This document shows, piece by piece, positions 15,521 to 21,795 of a stretch of 33,030 nt of DNA (position 1 is its first letter; each line of letters opens with the position of its first letter). The notes under the pieces are model-generated. The model saw only the letters and a list, made by a program, of their open reading frames with translations, ran no database searches and was not told the DNA's origin. Source of the stretch: an uncultured bacterium (GTDB lineage: Bacteria > UBP6 > UBA1177 > JAKLFG01); contig CALMRE010000255.1 of NCBI GenBank assembly GCA_937871295.1, forward strand, positions 1 to 33,030, given 5' to 3'. Both the position numbers and the translations under genes were made by a program.

Positions 15521-15946
15521 CTAGCGGGCGCGAGTCTTAAAATTCTTCATGATATCGGTTACTTTGATCTTGCGTAGCGACTGCTCTATCATGGTGCGGA
15601 CATCGGCGGTAAGGAGGCGGAAGCCGCAATGCTTGTCCTCGCAGATGGGGTGGGCGAACAGACACGCGTTGGTCGGCAGCGGTCCTTCGATGACGGTAAG
15701 CAGGTCGTACGCAGAGATATCCTCCGGTTTCTTTGCCAGCGTGAAGCCACCCTTCGCGCCGCGTTTGGAGTCGATGAAGCCCTCTTTTACCAGCGGTTGA
15801 AGCACCTTGGCGAGATAGGTCTCGGAGACCTGCAGGTCTTCGGCCATCCGTTTGACCGATGCGTTCTTCCCGGCGGCGCCGATGTAGGCCAGCGCGTGGA
15901 TCGCGATGTTGACCCGTTCCGAGATGTTGAGCAGTTTCTGGATCAT
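15521..15946 (-). CDS. Rrf2 family transcription regulator with three cluster-type cysteines
   Basis: A 141-residue winged-helix DNA-binding regulator of the Rrf2 family (IscR, NsrR, CymR relatives). The N-terminal half carries the wHTH, including ISERVNIAIHALAYIG, VKRMAEDLQVSETYLAKVLQPLVKEG and the wing SKRGAKGGFTLAK. Cys95, Cys102 and Cys107 (NACLFAHPICEDKHCGF) match the spacing region that binds an Fe-S cluster in IscR and NsrR, so it probably senses iron-sulfur status, NO or oxidative stress. No isc/suf genes are adjacent. It is the last gene of the Hsp20-led unit, 15 bases after the preceding stop, with a GGGGGG-type ribosome binding site. It could autoregulate that operon; no palindromic operator was recognised. 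Confidence 0.92.
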   Translation of the reverse strand: MIQKLLNISERVNIAIHALAYIGAAGKNASVKRMAEDLQVSETYLAKVLQPLVKEGFIDSKRGAKGGFTLAKKPEDISAYDLLTVIEGPLPTNACLFAHPICEDKHCGFRLLTADVRTMIEQSLRKIKVTDIMKNFKTRAR

Positions 15947-15961
15947 GGTGTCCCCCCGATG

Positions 15962-16195
15962 CTAGACCAGAATATCCTCTGGCGGCAGTTGTCCTTTCTT
16001 TTCGACGAGCTGGAGCCGTACCCGGCCAAGCGCGTCCACCAATTCCGACGGCATTTTTTCGCCGTAGAACGCCTCTATCTTCCGTGACGCCTCTTCGTAT
16101 TTCTCGGCAAGCAGTTTCCATTGGAAGTTGCTTTTGCAGAGCATCAGCTTCACATCGATATCATTGAGCGATTTCATGAAGATACGAAACTCCAT
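15962..16195 (-). CDS. Small protein of unknown function (77 residues)
   Basis: I do not recognise this family. It is short, soluble, charged and probably helical, with a coiled-coil-compatible stretch LLAEKYEEASRKIEAFYG in the middle and a single cysteine near residue 20. Support for it being real: it sits in a continuous same-strand unit, starting 7 bases after the stop of the 530-residue gene and ending 15 bases before the Rrf2 start, with AGAAGG just upstream of the ATG at 16195. An alternative ATG is at 16177. It may work with one of its neighbours, but nothing in the sequence shows which. Confidence 0.65.
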   Translation of the reverse strand: MEFRIFMKSLNDIDVKLMLCKSNFQWKLLAEKYEEASRKIEAFYGEKMPSELVDALGRVRLQLVEKKGQLPPEDILV

Positions 16196-16202
16196 CGCCT
16201 TC

Positions 16203-17795
16203 TTACCCCTTCGTCTTCTTCCAGTTGTCGTAGTTCGGTATGTCGAAGGCCGATATGTAGTACTGCGTCAGATATTCGCGGAACCGTTCCTGATCCGACA
16301 GCACCTTGAAACCGTACTTCTTATCGATGTATTTGACCGCTTCCATGTAGATCTTGTCGAAGTTCGAGCGGCCGACCCGCATCTTGGCCTTGTCGATCTC
16401 CATGGAAACGAAGGTGCGATAGGCTTTCATCAGGCCGTCATCGTCAAGTTCGATGTTGGAGCGGCCGGGGATCATCGGTTCGTCGGGCAGTTCCTCGTAC
16501 ACGGGCTGTTTCTTCTCCGGTTCAGGCGCGGAGACGGAGCGTCCTCTGCCGCCGCGACCCTTCGGGGCCGGGTGTTCGGGCTCCTTCGCTTTTCCTTTTC
16601 CCTTTTCGGGCTCTCTTCCCTTTCCTTTATCCCTGCCTTTCTCCGGTTCTTTGGTTTTCTCTTTTTCCTTTTCCTTGCCCCGGGGCGCCGGTCTCGGCTC
16701 GTTCTTCGCTGCTGCCGGGCGCGGCTCGGTCTTGGGGGCGGGTATCGCGGGAGGTTCTTCCTCCTCCCTCTTTTTCTCTTCGACCCGCTTCATCGTCTTT
16801 TCGTCGAAGGGGAGATAGAGGATATAGGTCGACTGATGCTCCGATATCTTCTCGAGCGATACGAGGCCGCGTTTGTCGAGCCGTTCCAGCAGGCGACCGA
16901 ACTCGGCCGCGTCCAGTTCATCGATCCCGATGCTCTTCTTCAGTCCCGCGCCGACGTAGCCGTAGTTCTTCCGGATGCCGTATGAATAGAGGTAGAGTTT
17001 GACATAGAGCGAATATTCGTTGACCGGGAGCGGCTGGATGAGGCGGGCGAGGTCGTAGGGGAGGATGATGTCGTCGCCGCGCACAACCATCTGGACCTTC
17101 TCGATCGGCTCCTCGTTGAGCGGCAGGATGATCTCCTCCTTCTTGGGCGGAAGATGCCTTATTTCGGGACGCGGCTGCGGTACGGGGACCGGAGCGGCGA
17201 CCGGGGCAGGGGCCGGCTTCACCTCGGGTTTGGGGAGCGGCGGCCGCTCGGCCTGTTTGAACTCGGGCTTCGGCTCGGGCCGGTGTTCGGGGCGCGGTTC
17301 CGGTTTGGGCAACGGCTTCTGGTCGGGGTAGGCGGGGCGATCGTTACGGCTGTCGTATTTGTTGCCGCCGTCGTATTTGTTGCCATTGTCGTACTTATCG
17401 TTCTTTTCGTACCGGTCGCCGCGGTTATCGTACTTGTCGTTACGGTCGTTACGGTTGTCGTACTTGTTGCCATTGTCGTACTTGGGGGCGTTGAATTTGT
17501 CGTTGTACTTGTCGGCGTATTTGTCGAAGCGGTTGTCGTACTTGTCGTTGCGGTCGGGTTTGTTGTTCGGGTCGTATCCCTGCCGTTCCTGCGGCGGGTA
17601 GGGTTTCCGTTCGTCGCGCCGCTCCTGCGGTTTGTCGTGGCGTTGTTCCTGCGGCTTGTGGTCGTGGCGCTCCTGCGGTTTATTGCCGGCGGCCGGCTTG
17701 GCGGCGTTCTCTTCCGCTATCTTTTTCAGGTACTGTACGATCTCTTCCTTCGCCTTTTCCTTGATGGCGTCGGTAATGGCTTTCAAAAGTCCCAT
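16203..17795 (-). CDS. Large low-complexity protein with KYDN repeats and a winged-helix-like middle domain
   Basis: Unrecognised 530-residue cytoplasmic protein (no signal peptide). Order of parts: an amphipathic helix at 1-32 (MGLLKAITDAIKEKAKEEIV and on); a Q/E/R/H/P-rich stretch at 38-75; a repeat zone at 81-153 built on KYDN, NKYDN and RNDKYDN; a proline/charged linker at 154-220; a folded domain at about 240-335 whose helix-helix-wing pattern (YDLARLI, YVKLYLYSYGI, FGRLLERLDKRGLVSLEK) looks like a winged helix of the replication-initiator or DnaD kind; a K/E/G/P-rich segment at 338-425; and a folded helical C-terminus at about 450-525. GAGGT precedes the ATG. It is the third gene of the Hsp20-led unit. 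The asparagine/tyrosine/charge composition is typical of proteins that form condensates, which is inference. Confidence 0.8.
   Translation of the reverse strand: MGLLKAITDAIKEKAKEEIVQYLKKIAEENAAKPAAGNKPQERHDHKPQEQRHDKPQERRDERKPYPPQERQGYDPNNKPDRNDKYDNRFDKYADKYNDKFNAPKYDNGNKYDNRNDRNDKYDNRGDRYEKNDKYDNGNKYDGGNKYDSRNDRPAYPDQKPLPKPEPRPEHRPEPKPEFKQAERPPLPKPEVKPAPAPVAAPVPVPQPRPEIRHLPPKKEEIILPLNEEPIEKVQMVVRGDDIILPYDLARLIQPLPVNEYSLYVKLYLYSYGIRKNYGYVGAGLKKSIGIDELDAAEFGRLLERLDKRGLVSLEKISEHQSTYILYLPFDEKTMKRVEEKKREEEEPPAIPAPKTEPRPAAAKNEPRPAPRGKEKEKEKTKEPEKGRDKGKGREPEKGKGKAKEPEHPAPKGRGGRGRSVSAPEPEKKQPVYEELPDEPMIPGRSNIELDDDGLMKAYRTFVSMEIDKAKMRVGRSNFDKIYMEAVKYIDKKYGFKVLSDQERFREYLTQYYISAFDIPNYDNWKKTKG
17337..17555 (-). 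repeat. In-gene imperfect KYDN/NRNDK repeat zone
   Basis: About 73 codons rich in Lys, Tyr, Asp, Asn and Arg, with KYDN recurring seven times at irregular spacing. The DNA is visibly repetitive (TTGTCGTACTT-like words on the plus strand) and is likely to vary in length by slippage. Confidence 0.85.
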
Positions 17796-17838
17796 GGGTC
17801 ACCTCGTATCGATTCGGGTCAGTTGCTCAAGTCACGGC

Positions 17839-18225
17839 TCACGGAAGGTCCTGTTTGGCCGTGAAGGTCTTGCAGGCGACCACTTCGTCGCCCTTGTATT
17901 TGCAGGCGATGAACCAGTAGTGGAACCGTTTCTCGCCCGCGGTGGAGATATACTGATAGGTCTCGTTCTTTTCGTCCTTCTTGAACTCGGCCAGCTCCAC
18001 CTTCTTGATGAGTTCCTGTTCGTTCTTGCGCAGTTCGAACTTGAAGGGGGCCTGCTTGTTCATCTTGAAGGGAGCGTCTATCGTGATGGTGTAGGCGGTG
18101 CCGGAGCCCTTCTTCTCGAAGGTCACCTTCGCCTCGGCAGGCTTCGCGTCGGCGGCCGGTTTCTTCTCTTCGGCGGCGGTCGCGGTCAGGGAAAGGAGCA
18201 GAAGCGGGAGGAGCAGGTATCTCAT
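17839..18225 (-). CDS. Small secreted protein of unknown function
   Basis: A 128-residue exported protein. MRYLLLPLLLLSLTATAAEE is a clear signal peptide with likely cleavage after TAA or TATA. A short Ala/Lys/Pro linker follows, then a ~95-residue beta-rich domain (VTFEKKGSGTAYTITI, APFKFELRKN) ending with a cysteine pair, FIACKYKGDEVVACKTF. That end vaguely recalls the cysteine-bearing end of DsbD N-domain-like immunoglobulin folds, but the spacing differs and I would not name it. The start overlaps the hsp20 stop (ATGA), so the two are translationally coupled, which is odd since one product is cytoplasmic and the other periplasmic. Confidence 0.8.
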   Translation of the reverse strand: MRYLLLPLLLLSLTATAAEEKKPAADAKPAEAKVTFEKKGSGTAYTITIDAPFKMNKQAPFKFELRKNEQELIKKVELAEFKKDEKNETYQYISTAGEKRFHYWFIACKYKGDEVVACKTFTAKQDLP

Positions 18226-18629
18226 GCGGCCTCGCGGTAGGTCACGGTGATCTTCACCACGCCGTGCTTGTAGGAATGTTCGATGCCGGCGATGTTCTCT
18301 TCGCCCTTTTCGAGCGGCACCAGCTTGAGATAGTCGCCGGTGTTCCGTTCCATGTGGAGGTATTTGCGGTTGTGGCGGCTGGGCACTTTCTTGACGCCGC
18401 GGAAGACGAGCATCCCGTCGCGGCGGGAGATGTCGACGCTCTTTTCTTCCAGCGCCGGGGTCTCGATGAAGATGATCTGCCGTTCGCCGTCGAGGTAGGT
18501 GTCGGTGGCGGGCGAGATGACATTGAGTCCTTTCTCGTCCTCCAGATATTCTTCGCTCATACGGGCGACATAGTTGGCGATGACCCGCTCCATGCTGAGC
18601 CGCAGGTCGATGAGTTTCTCTATCTTCAT
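18222..18629 (-). CDS. Hsp20 / alpha-crystallin family small heat-shock protein
   Basis: A 135-residue small heat-shock protein, an ATP-independent holdase that binds unfolding proteins. The alpha-crystallin domain occupies about residues 40-130: SPATDTYLDGERQIIFIETP, then VDISRRDGMLVFRGVK, ERNTGDYLKLVPL and the end motif HSYKHGVVKITV, the counterpart of the AxxxNGVL signature. The C-terminal I-x-I tail motif that many oligomeric Hsp20s use is not obvious. I chose the ATG at 18629, with GGAGG 11 bases upstream and a consensus promoter just ahead; the open frame extends to 18686 but that part covers the promoter. It leads a five-gene unit ending in an Rrf2 regulator. Confidence 0.85.
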   Translation of the reverse strand: MKIEKLIDLRLSMERVIANYVARMSEEYLEDEKGLNVISPATDTYLDGERQIIFIETPALEEKSVDISRRDGMLVFRGVKKVPSRHNRKYLHMERNTGDYLKLVPLEKGEENIAGIEHSYKHGVVKITVTYREAA

Positions 18630-18657
18630 TCGGGACGGAACCTCCACAACGGAGCCG

Positions 18658-18686
18658 ATTATAAGTAGGGAGCGCGCGAAAGTCAA
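18658..18686 (-). promoter_or_regulatory. Strong promoter for the hsp20-led five-gene unit
   Basis: Minus strand: -35 TTGACT (18681-18686), 17-bp spacer, -10 TATAAT (18658-18663), close to consensus. The predicted leader is about 20 bases. The -35 box lies only 11 bases past the wecB stop. No CIRCE or sigma32-like element was seen. Confidence 0.82.
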
Positions 18687-18697
18687 AAGAAATTAGA

Positions 18698-19771
18698 CTA
18701 AAAGGTCTGAATAGAAAGTATATCCACTATCCGTTCGGCGGCGTGGCCGTCGCCGTAGGGGTTCGTTGCTTTCGCGAAGGAGGCGTAGTAGGCGGGGTCG
18801 GTGAGGAGCCGTTTGGCCGCCGCGACGATGTCGGCCTGTTCGGTACCGGCGAGTATGAGCGTCCCGGCGTCGACCCCTTCGCTCCGTTCGGTCTCACGCC
18901 GCATGACGATCACCGGAATGCCAAAGGCGGGCGCCTCCTCCTGAATACCGCCCGAATCGGTGAGGACCAGTTCGGATGAGGTCATCTCAGTGATGAAGGC
19001 GATATAGTCGAGCGGCTCAATGAGGCGGACATTAATGATATTTGAAAGGAGCGCGTTGACGGTGGTGCGGACATTCGGGTTGGGGTGGACCGGGTAGACG
19101 AACTCACGGTCGGGGAAGGTGCGCGCCAGTTCCGCTATCGCGCCGCATATCTGGCGCATCGGCTCGCCGAAATTCTCGCGTCGGTGGGCGGTGATGAGCA
19201 CCTGTTTCTTCTTTTTGGTCTGTATCTTCGCCGCGACGAGTTTCACCGTGTCGATGACGGTGTTGCCGGTGACGAAGATGGCCGCCGGGTTGATCCCTTC
19301 GCGCAGGAGGTTGTCACGGTTGAGCGCCGTCGGGGCGAAGTGGTAGGCGGCGATGCGGGCGGTGAGCGACCGGTTCATCTCTTCGGGGAACGGCGAGTAG
19401 CGGTCGTTGCTGCGCAGTCCCGCCTCGACATGGCCGACCGGTATCTTTTTATAGAAAGCGGCAAGCGACGAGGCGAAGGTGGTGGAGGTGTCGCCGTGGA
19501 CGACGACGATATCGGGCTTGACGCTGTCGAGCGCTGCGTCGAGCCGCGTGAGGATAGAGCTGGTGATATGGGCGATCGACTGGTCGGGCTTCATGATGTC
19601 GAGGTCGGTGTCGGGGTGGACGGCGAAGAAGTCGAACAGCGGCCGGCAGAGGTCGCGGTGCTGTCCGGTGTAGAGAAAATGGGTGTCGACGCCCCGTTTT
19701 TTCAGTTCGCGGATGACCGGCACGATCTTGATGAATTCGGGCCGGGTGCCGACCGAGACGAGGACCTTCAT
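18698..19771 (-). CDS. wecB: UDP-N-acetylglucosamine 2-epimerase (non-hydrolysing)
   Basis: Interconverts UDP-GlcNAc and UDP-ManNAc in the cytoplasm, supplying ManNAc(A) for surface polysaccharides. 357 residues, typical of bacterial WecB/MnaA. Seen in order: VGTRPEFIKIVPVI, the VVVHGDTSTTFASSL block, GHVEAGLRSNDRYSPFPEEMNR, VTGNTVIDTV, ITAHRRENFGEPM and LTDSGGIQEEAPAFGIPV, covering the uridine and phosphate-binding residues of the GT-B-like fold. TAGGAGG lies 6 bases before the ATG. It follows ttcA by 9 bases, an unusual pairing. No other glycan genes are nearby, so which polymer it serves cannot be read from context. Confidence 0.96.
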   Translation of the reverse strand: MKVLVSVGTRPEFIKIVPVIRELKKRGVDTHFLYTGQHRDLCRPLFDFFAVHPDTDLDIMKPDQSIAHITSSILTRLDAALDSVKPDIVVVHGDTSTTFASSLAAFYKKIPVGHVEAGLRSNDRYSPFPEEMNRSLTARIAAYHFAPTALNRDNLLREGINPAAIFVTGNTVIDTVKLVAAKIQTKKKKQVLITAHRRENFGEPMRQICGAIAELARTFPDREFVYPVHPNPNVRTTVNALLSNIINVRLIEPLDYIAFITEMTSSELVLTDSGGIQEEAPAFGIPVIVMRRETERSEGVDAGTLILAGTEQADIVAAAKRLLTDPAYYASFAKATNPYGDGHAAERIVDILSIQTF

Positions 19772-19780
19772 GACGACCTC

Positions 19781-20566
19781 CTACAACATACTTTTGCGGC
19801 TGGGCGGCTTGAGCAGGTACTCGGGCCGCACGGTGAACAGCGACCGGAAGATGCTCTGCCGGACGCGCCGGTGCCGCTTGTGCGCTTCGGCGATGAGCTG
19901 TTTGACATAACTCCGCTCCGATATGCACTGGAAGGGACAACCCGAGGGAAAGGTCTGGAGCTGACGCCGCTTCGCCTCGGCCGCGATCTGCGTCTCGTCG
20001 ATGTAGAGCATCGGCCGGATGACGCGGAATTCGCCGCCGAAGAAGGAGTTATTGGGCTTCATCGTTTCGATGCAGGAGCCGTAGAGGATATTGAGGAACA
20101 GCGTCTGCATGAAGTCGTCGCGGTGGTGGCCGAAGGCGATGACATTCACGCCGATCTCTTTGGCGTACTTGAATATCGCGATGCGGCGGTTGCGCGAACA
20201 GAGGTAGCAGGGTTTCTTCTTCTCCCGTTTGAAGGTCTCCAGTATCGGCTCGTCGACGGTGTGGAACGGGACGCCGAGCGATGCGGCGTAGTCTTTAAGA
20301 TACGACAGCTTCTCGTCGTCGCCCTTGAATCCCATCCGTACGAAGATCGCCGAGAGCTTGAAATCGTTGGTTGTTTCTATTTTCTTGCGGGCAAGGAGCG
20401 CCAAGAGCAGAGAGGAATCCTTGCCGCCCGACAGCCCCACCATCACATGATCGCCGGGCTGGATCATGTCGTAGTCCATGATCGCCGTCTCGACCCGTTT
20501 GTGGAGGTTCAGGAAGGCTTTTCCTTCTAGGTTGGGACGGCTCTTTTTTTCCTGCGGCGTATCCAT
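19781..20566 (-). CDS. ttcA: tRNA 2-thiocytidine biosynthesis protein TtcA-like
   Basis: TtcA thiolates cytidine 32 in certain tRNAs, adenylating the base and transferring sulfur through an Fe-S cluster. 261 residues, shorter than the ~310 of E. coli. The PP-loop SGGKDS is at 46-51; CYLC at 120-123 matches the cluster-binding CxxC, followed by FGHHRDDFMQTLFLNILYG, the family block. A later cysteine pair sits in FPSGCPFQC (210-214). Other TtcA/TtuA-group enzymes modify U54 instead, so the exact target base is less certain than the family. GAGG lies 6 bases upstream of the ATG. It has its own promoter, divergent from the Nudix gene. Confidence 0.88.
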   Translation of the reverse strand: MDTPQEKKSRPNLEGKAFLNLHKRVETAIMDYDMIQPGDHVMVGLSGGKDSSLLLALLARKKIETTNDFKLSAIFVRMGFKGDDEKLSYLKDYAASLGVPFHTVDEPILETFKREKKKPCYLCSRNRRIAIFKYAKEIGVNVIAFGHHRDDFMQTLFLNILYGSCIETMKPNNSFFGGEFRVIRPMLYIDETQIAAEAKRRQLQTFPSGCPFQCISERSYVKQLIAEAHKRHRRVRQSIFRSLFTVRPEYLLKPPSRKSML

Positions 20567-20589
20567 GGATATCCTCGTTCTGCGCCATA

Positions 20590-20618
20590 CTTATACCGGA
20601 GCGGGGAGGATTTGTAAA
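20590..20618 (-). promoter_or_regulatory. Promoter for ttcA-wecB
   Basis: Minus strand: -35 TTTACA (20613-20618), 17-bp spacer, -10 TATAAG (20590-20595), each five of six consensus bases. Confidence 0.75.
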
Positions 20619-20631
20619 GGAGAGATAAAAA

Positions 20632-20660
20632 TTGCAAAAGGTGCGGCGCGGTGCCATACT
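20632..20660 (+). promoter_or_regulatory. Possible promoter for the Nudix gene
   Basis: -35 TTGCAA (20632-20637), 17-bp spacer, -10 CATACT (20655-20660); four of six matches in each box. Its -35 is 13 bp from that of the divergent ttcA promoter. Confidence 0.5.
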
Positions 20661-20679
20661 GCCGCGAACGGAGGAATAA

Positions 20680-21081
20680 ATGTCCAAACCGGTCATACTC
20701 GTTACCGCCGCGGTCATGATGCGACGCGGCAGGATACTCATAGCGCGTCGCTGCGATCACGGTCACATCAACGGCAAATGGGAATTCCCCGGCGGCAAAC
20801 TGGAGCCGGGAGAGACGCCCGAGCAGTGCCTTGCCCGCGAACTGTTCGAAGAGTTCGGCATCCGGGCGACGGTCGGCCCGCTCATCGCCGAGAACTGCCA
20901 CGACTACGGCGAGAAGGCGATACGGCTCTTGGTCTTCCGCATCACGCGGATACGGGGCGACTTCGTGCCGGTGGAACATGACCGCATCGAATGGGTGCGG
21001 CCCGCAGAACTGCTCTCCTATGATCTCGCCCCGGCCGACATACCGGTTGCCCAGATATTATCCGGAAAGAAAAAAGACTAA
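20680..21081 (+). CDS. Nudix hydrolase, MutT-like
   Basis: A 133-residue Nudix pyrophosphohydrolase, probably cleaning oxidised or unwanted nucleoside triphosphates. The Nudix box is complete (GX5EX7REUXEEXGU): G-KLEPG-E, then the REL-FEEFG part, at about residues 39-61. The preceding INGKWEFPGG closely resembles the substrate-site approach of MutT (8-oxo-dGTPase) and the related CTP pyrophosphohydrolase; which of these it is cannot be settled by eye. The ATG at 20680 is preceded by GGAGG. Its TAA stop overlaps the stop of the convergent ankyrin gene. Confidence 0.92.
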   Translation: MSKPVILVTAAVMMRRGRILIARRCDHGHINGKWEFPGGKLEPGETPEQCLARELFEEFGIRATVGPLIAENCHDYGEKAIRLLVFRITRIRGDFVPVEHDRIEWVRPAELLSYDLAPADIPVAQILSGKKKD

Positions 21082-21674
21082 TCTAACGCGCCACCGGCCG
21101 ACAAGAGGTCCATCAACTCTTGGTTCTTGAGTTCGCGCGCTATCTTCATGGCGGTGACGCCGCTTTTCGACTTCAGGTTGACATCGGCCCCCTGTTCAAT
21201 GAGTAGTTCGACCACCTTCGCATGACCGAACTTCACCGCGAACATGAGGGGCGTGACGCCGTTCGCATTCTGGGCGTCGACCGCGGTACCGCTCTCGATG
21301 AGACGATTGACCTCGGCATGGTCGCCGTCGTGCGCCGCCTGAAAAAGTTTTTTCTCGTCGGCCGCCCGATCGAAGATGGCCGCCTTGAGGGCGACCTGCC
21401 CGGAGCGGTCGGAAACTCCCCCCTCATCCTTGACCTTTTCTGTTTTTTTCCGTTCCTCCTCTTCCGCTTTCCTGCGGTCCTCCTCCTCCTTCTGTTTTTT
21501 GATCTCGGCGGCGCGGATGCCGGCCGTTTCGTCCAGCGCGTAGAGTGTCGCGAACAACGCGAGCGTGAGGAATGAGGCGAGCGCGCCGCCGATGCCCCAT
21601 TTCTGTCCCATGAGAGTGACGATGATGAAGAGCGCCAGCGCGCCCCATTTGGTGTAGCGTCCGTATTGCGTCAC
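21078..21674 (-). CDS. Membrane-anchored ankyrin-repeat protein
   Basis: A 198-residue protein starting at a GTG (21674) with GGAGG 8 bases upstream; the open frame continues upstream to 21881 but that part overlaps the divergent radical SAM gene and its promoter. The N-terminus has two hydrophobic segments (WGALALFIIVTLMG and GGALASFLTLALFATLYAL), then a highly charged coiled-coil-like stretch (IKKQKEEEDRRKAEEEERKK), then three ankyrin-like units, the best being NANGVTPLMFAVKFGHAKVVELLIEQGADVN split over 33 residues. The ankyrin part probably faces the cytoplasm and binds a protein partner that cannot be inferred. The last repeat is a short cap. Confidence 0.85.
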   Translation of the reverse strand: MTQYGRYTKWGALALFIIVTLMGQKWGIGGALASFLTLALFATLYALDETAGIRAAEIKKQKEEEDRRKAEEEERKKTEKVKDEGGVSDRSGQVALKAAIFDRAADEKKLFQAAHDGDHAEVNRLIESGTAVDAQNANGVTPLMFAVKFGHAKVVELLIEQGADVNLKSKSGVTAMKIARELKNQELMDLLSAGGALD

Positions 21675-21703
21675 GGTGTTTCCCTCCGCAAAAAAGCAGG
21701 CGA

Positions 21704-21732
21704 AGTGTACGACAGAGCCGCCGCAAAAGCAA
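21704..21732 (-). promoter_or_regulatory. Probable promoter for the membrane ankyrin gene
   Basis: Minus strand: -35 TTGCTT (21727-21732), 17-bp spacer, -10 TACACT (21704-21709). Divergent from the radical SAM promoter, -35 boxes 16 bp apart. Confidence 0.6.
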
Positions 21733-21748
21733 GTCGGCGGGCGAAAAG

Positions 21749-21777
21749 TGGACTTCGGGCCGCGCGTACGGCATAGT
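21749..21777 (+). promoter_or_regulatory. Possible promoter for the radical SAM gene
   Basis: -35 TGGACT (21749-21754), 17-bp spacer, -10 CATAGT (21772-21777). Four of six matches in each box, so only moderate support. Confidence 0.4.
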
Positions 21778-21795
21778 AACGGCGATGGAGGAGAG

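Noticed and set aside
15962-16195. Weak likeness between the 77-residue protein and the C-terminus of the 530-residue protein (both have SNF followed by a helix with KY/YG)
   Set aside because: Only a few residues match and gaps are needed; could be chance in helical charged sequence.
17337-17555. Repeated TTGTCGTACTT-like words looking like a CRISPR or tandem array
   Set aside because: Spacing is irregular, there are no unique spacers of constant length, and the frame is open through the 530-residue gene, so it is coding repeat.
18695-18708. Short AGAC...GTCT inverted repeat at the end of wecB
   Set aside because: Arms of four bases and no T-tract; too weak to call a terminator.
20478-20981. 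Open frame on the plus strand covering the ttcA/Nudix gap
   Set aside because: It overlaps ttcA antisense and the Nudix gene in another frame; the Nudix start at 20680 has a clear ribosome binding site and motif support.
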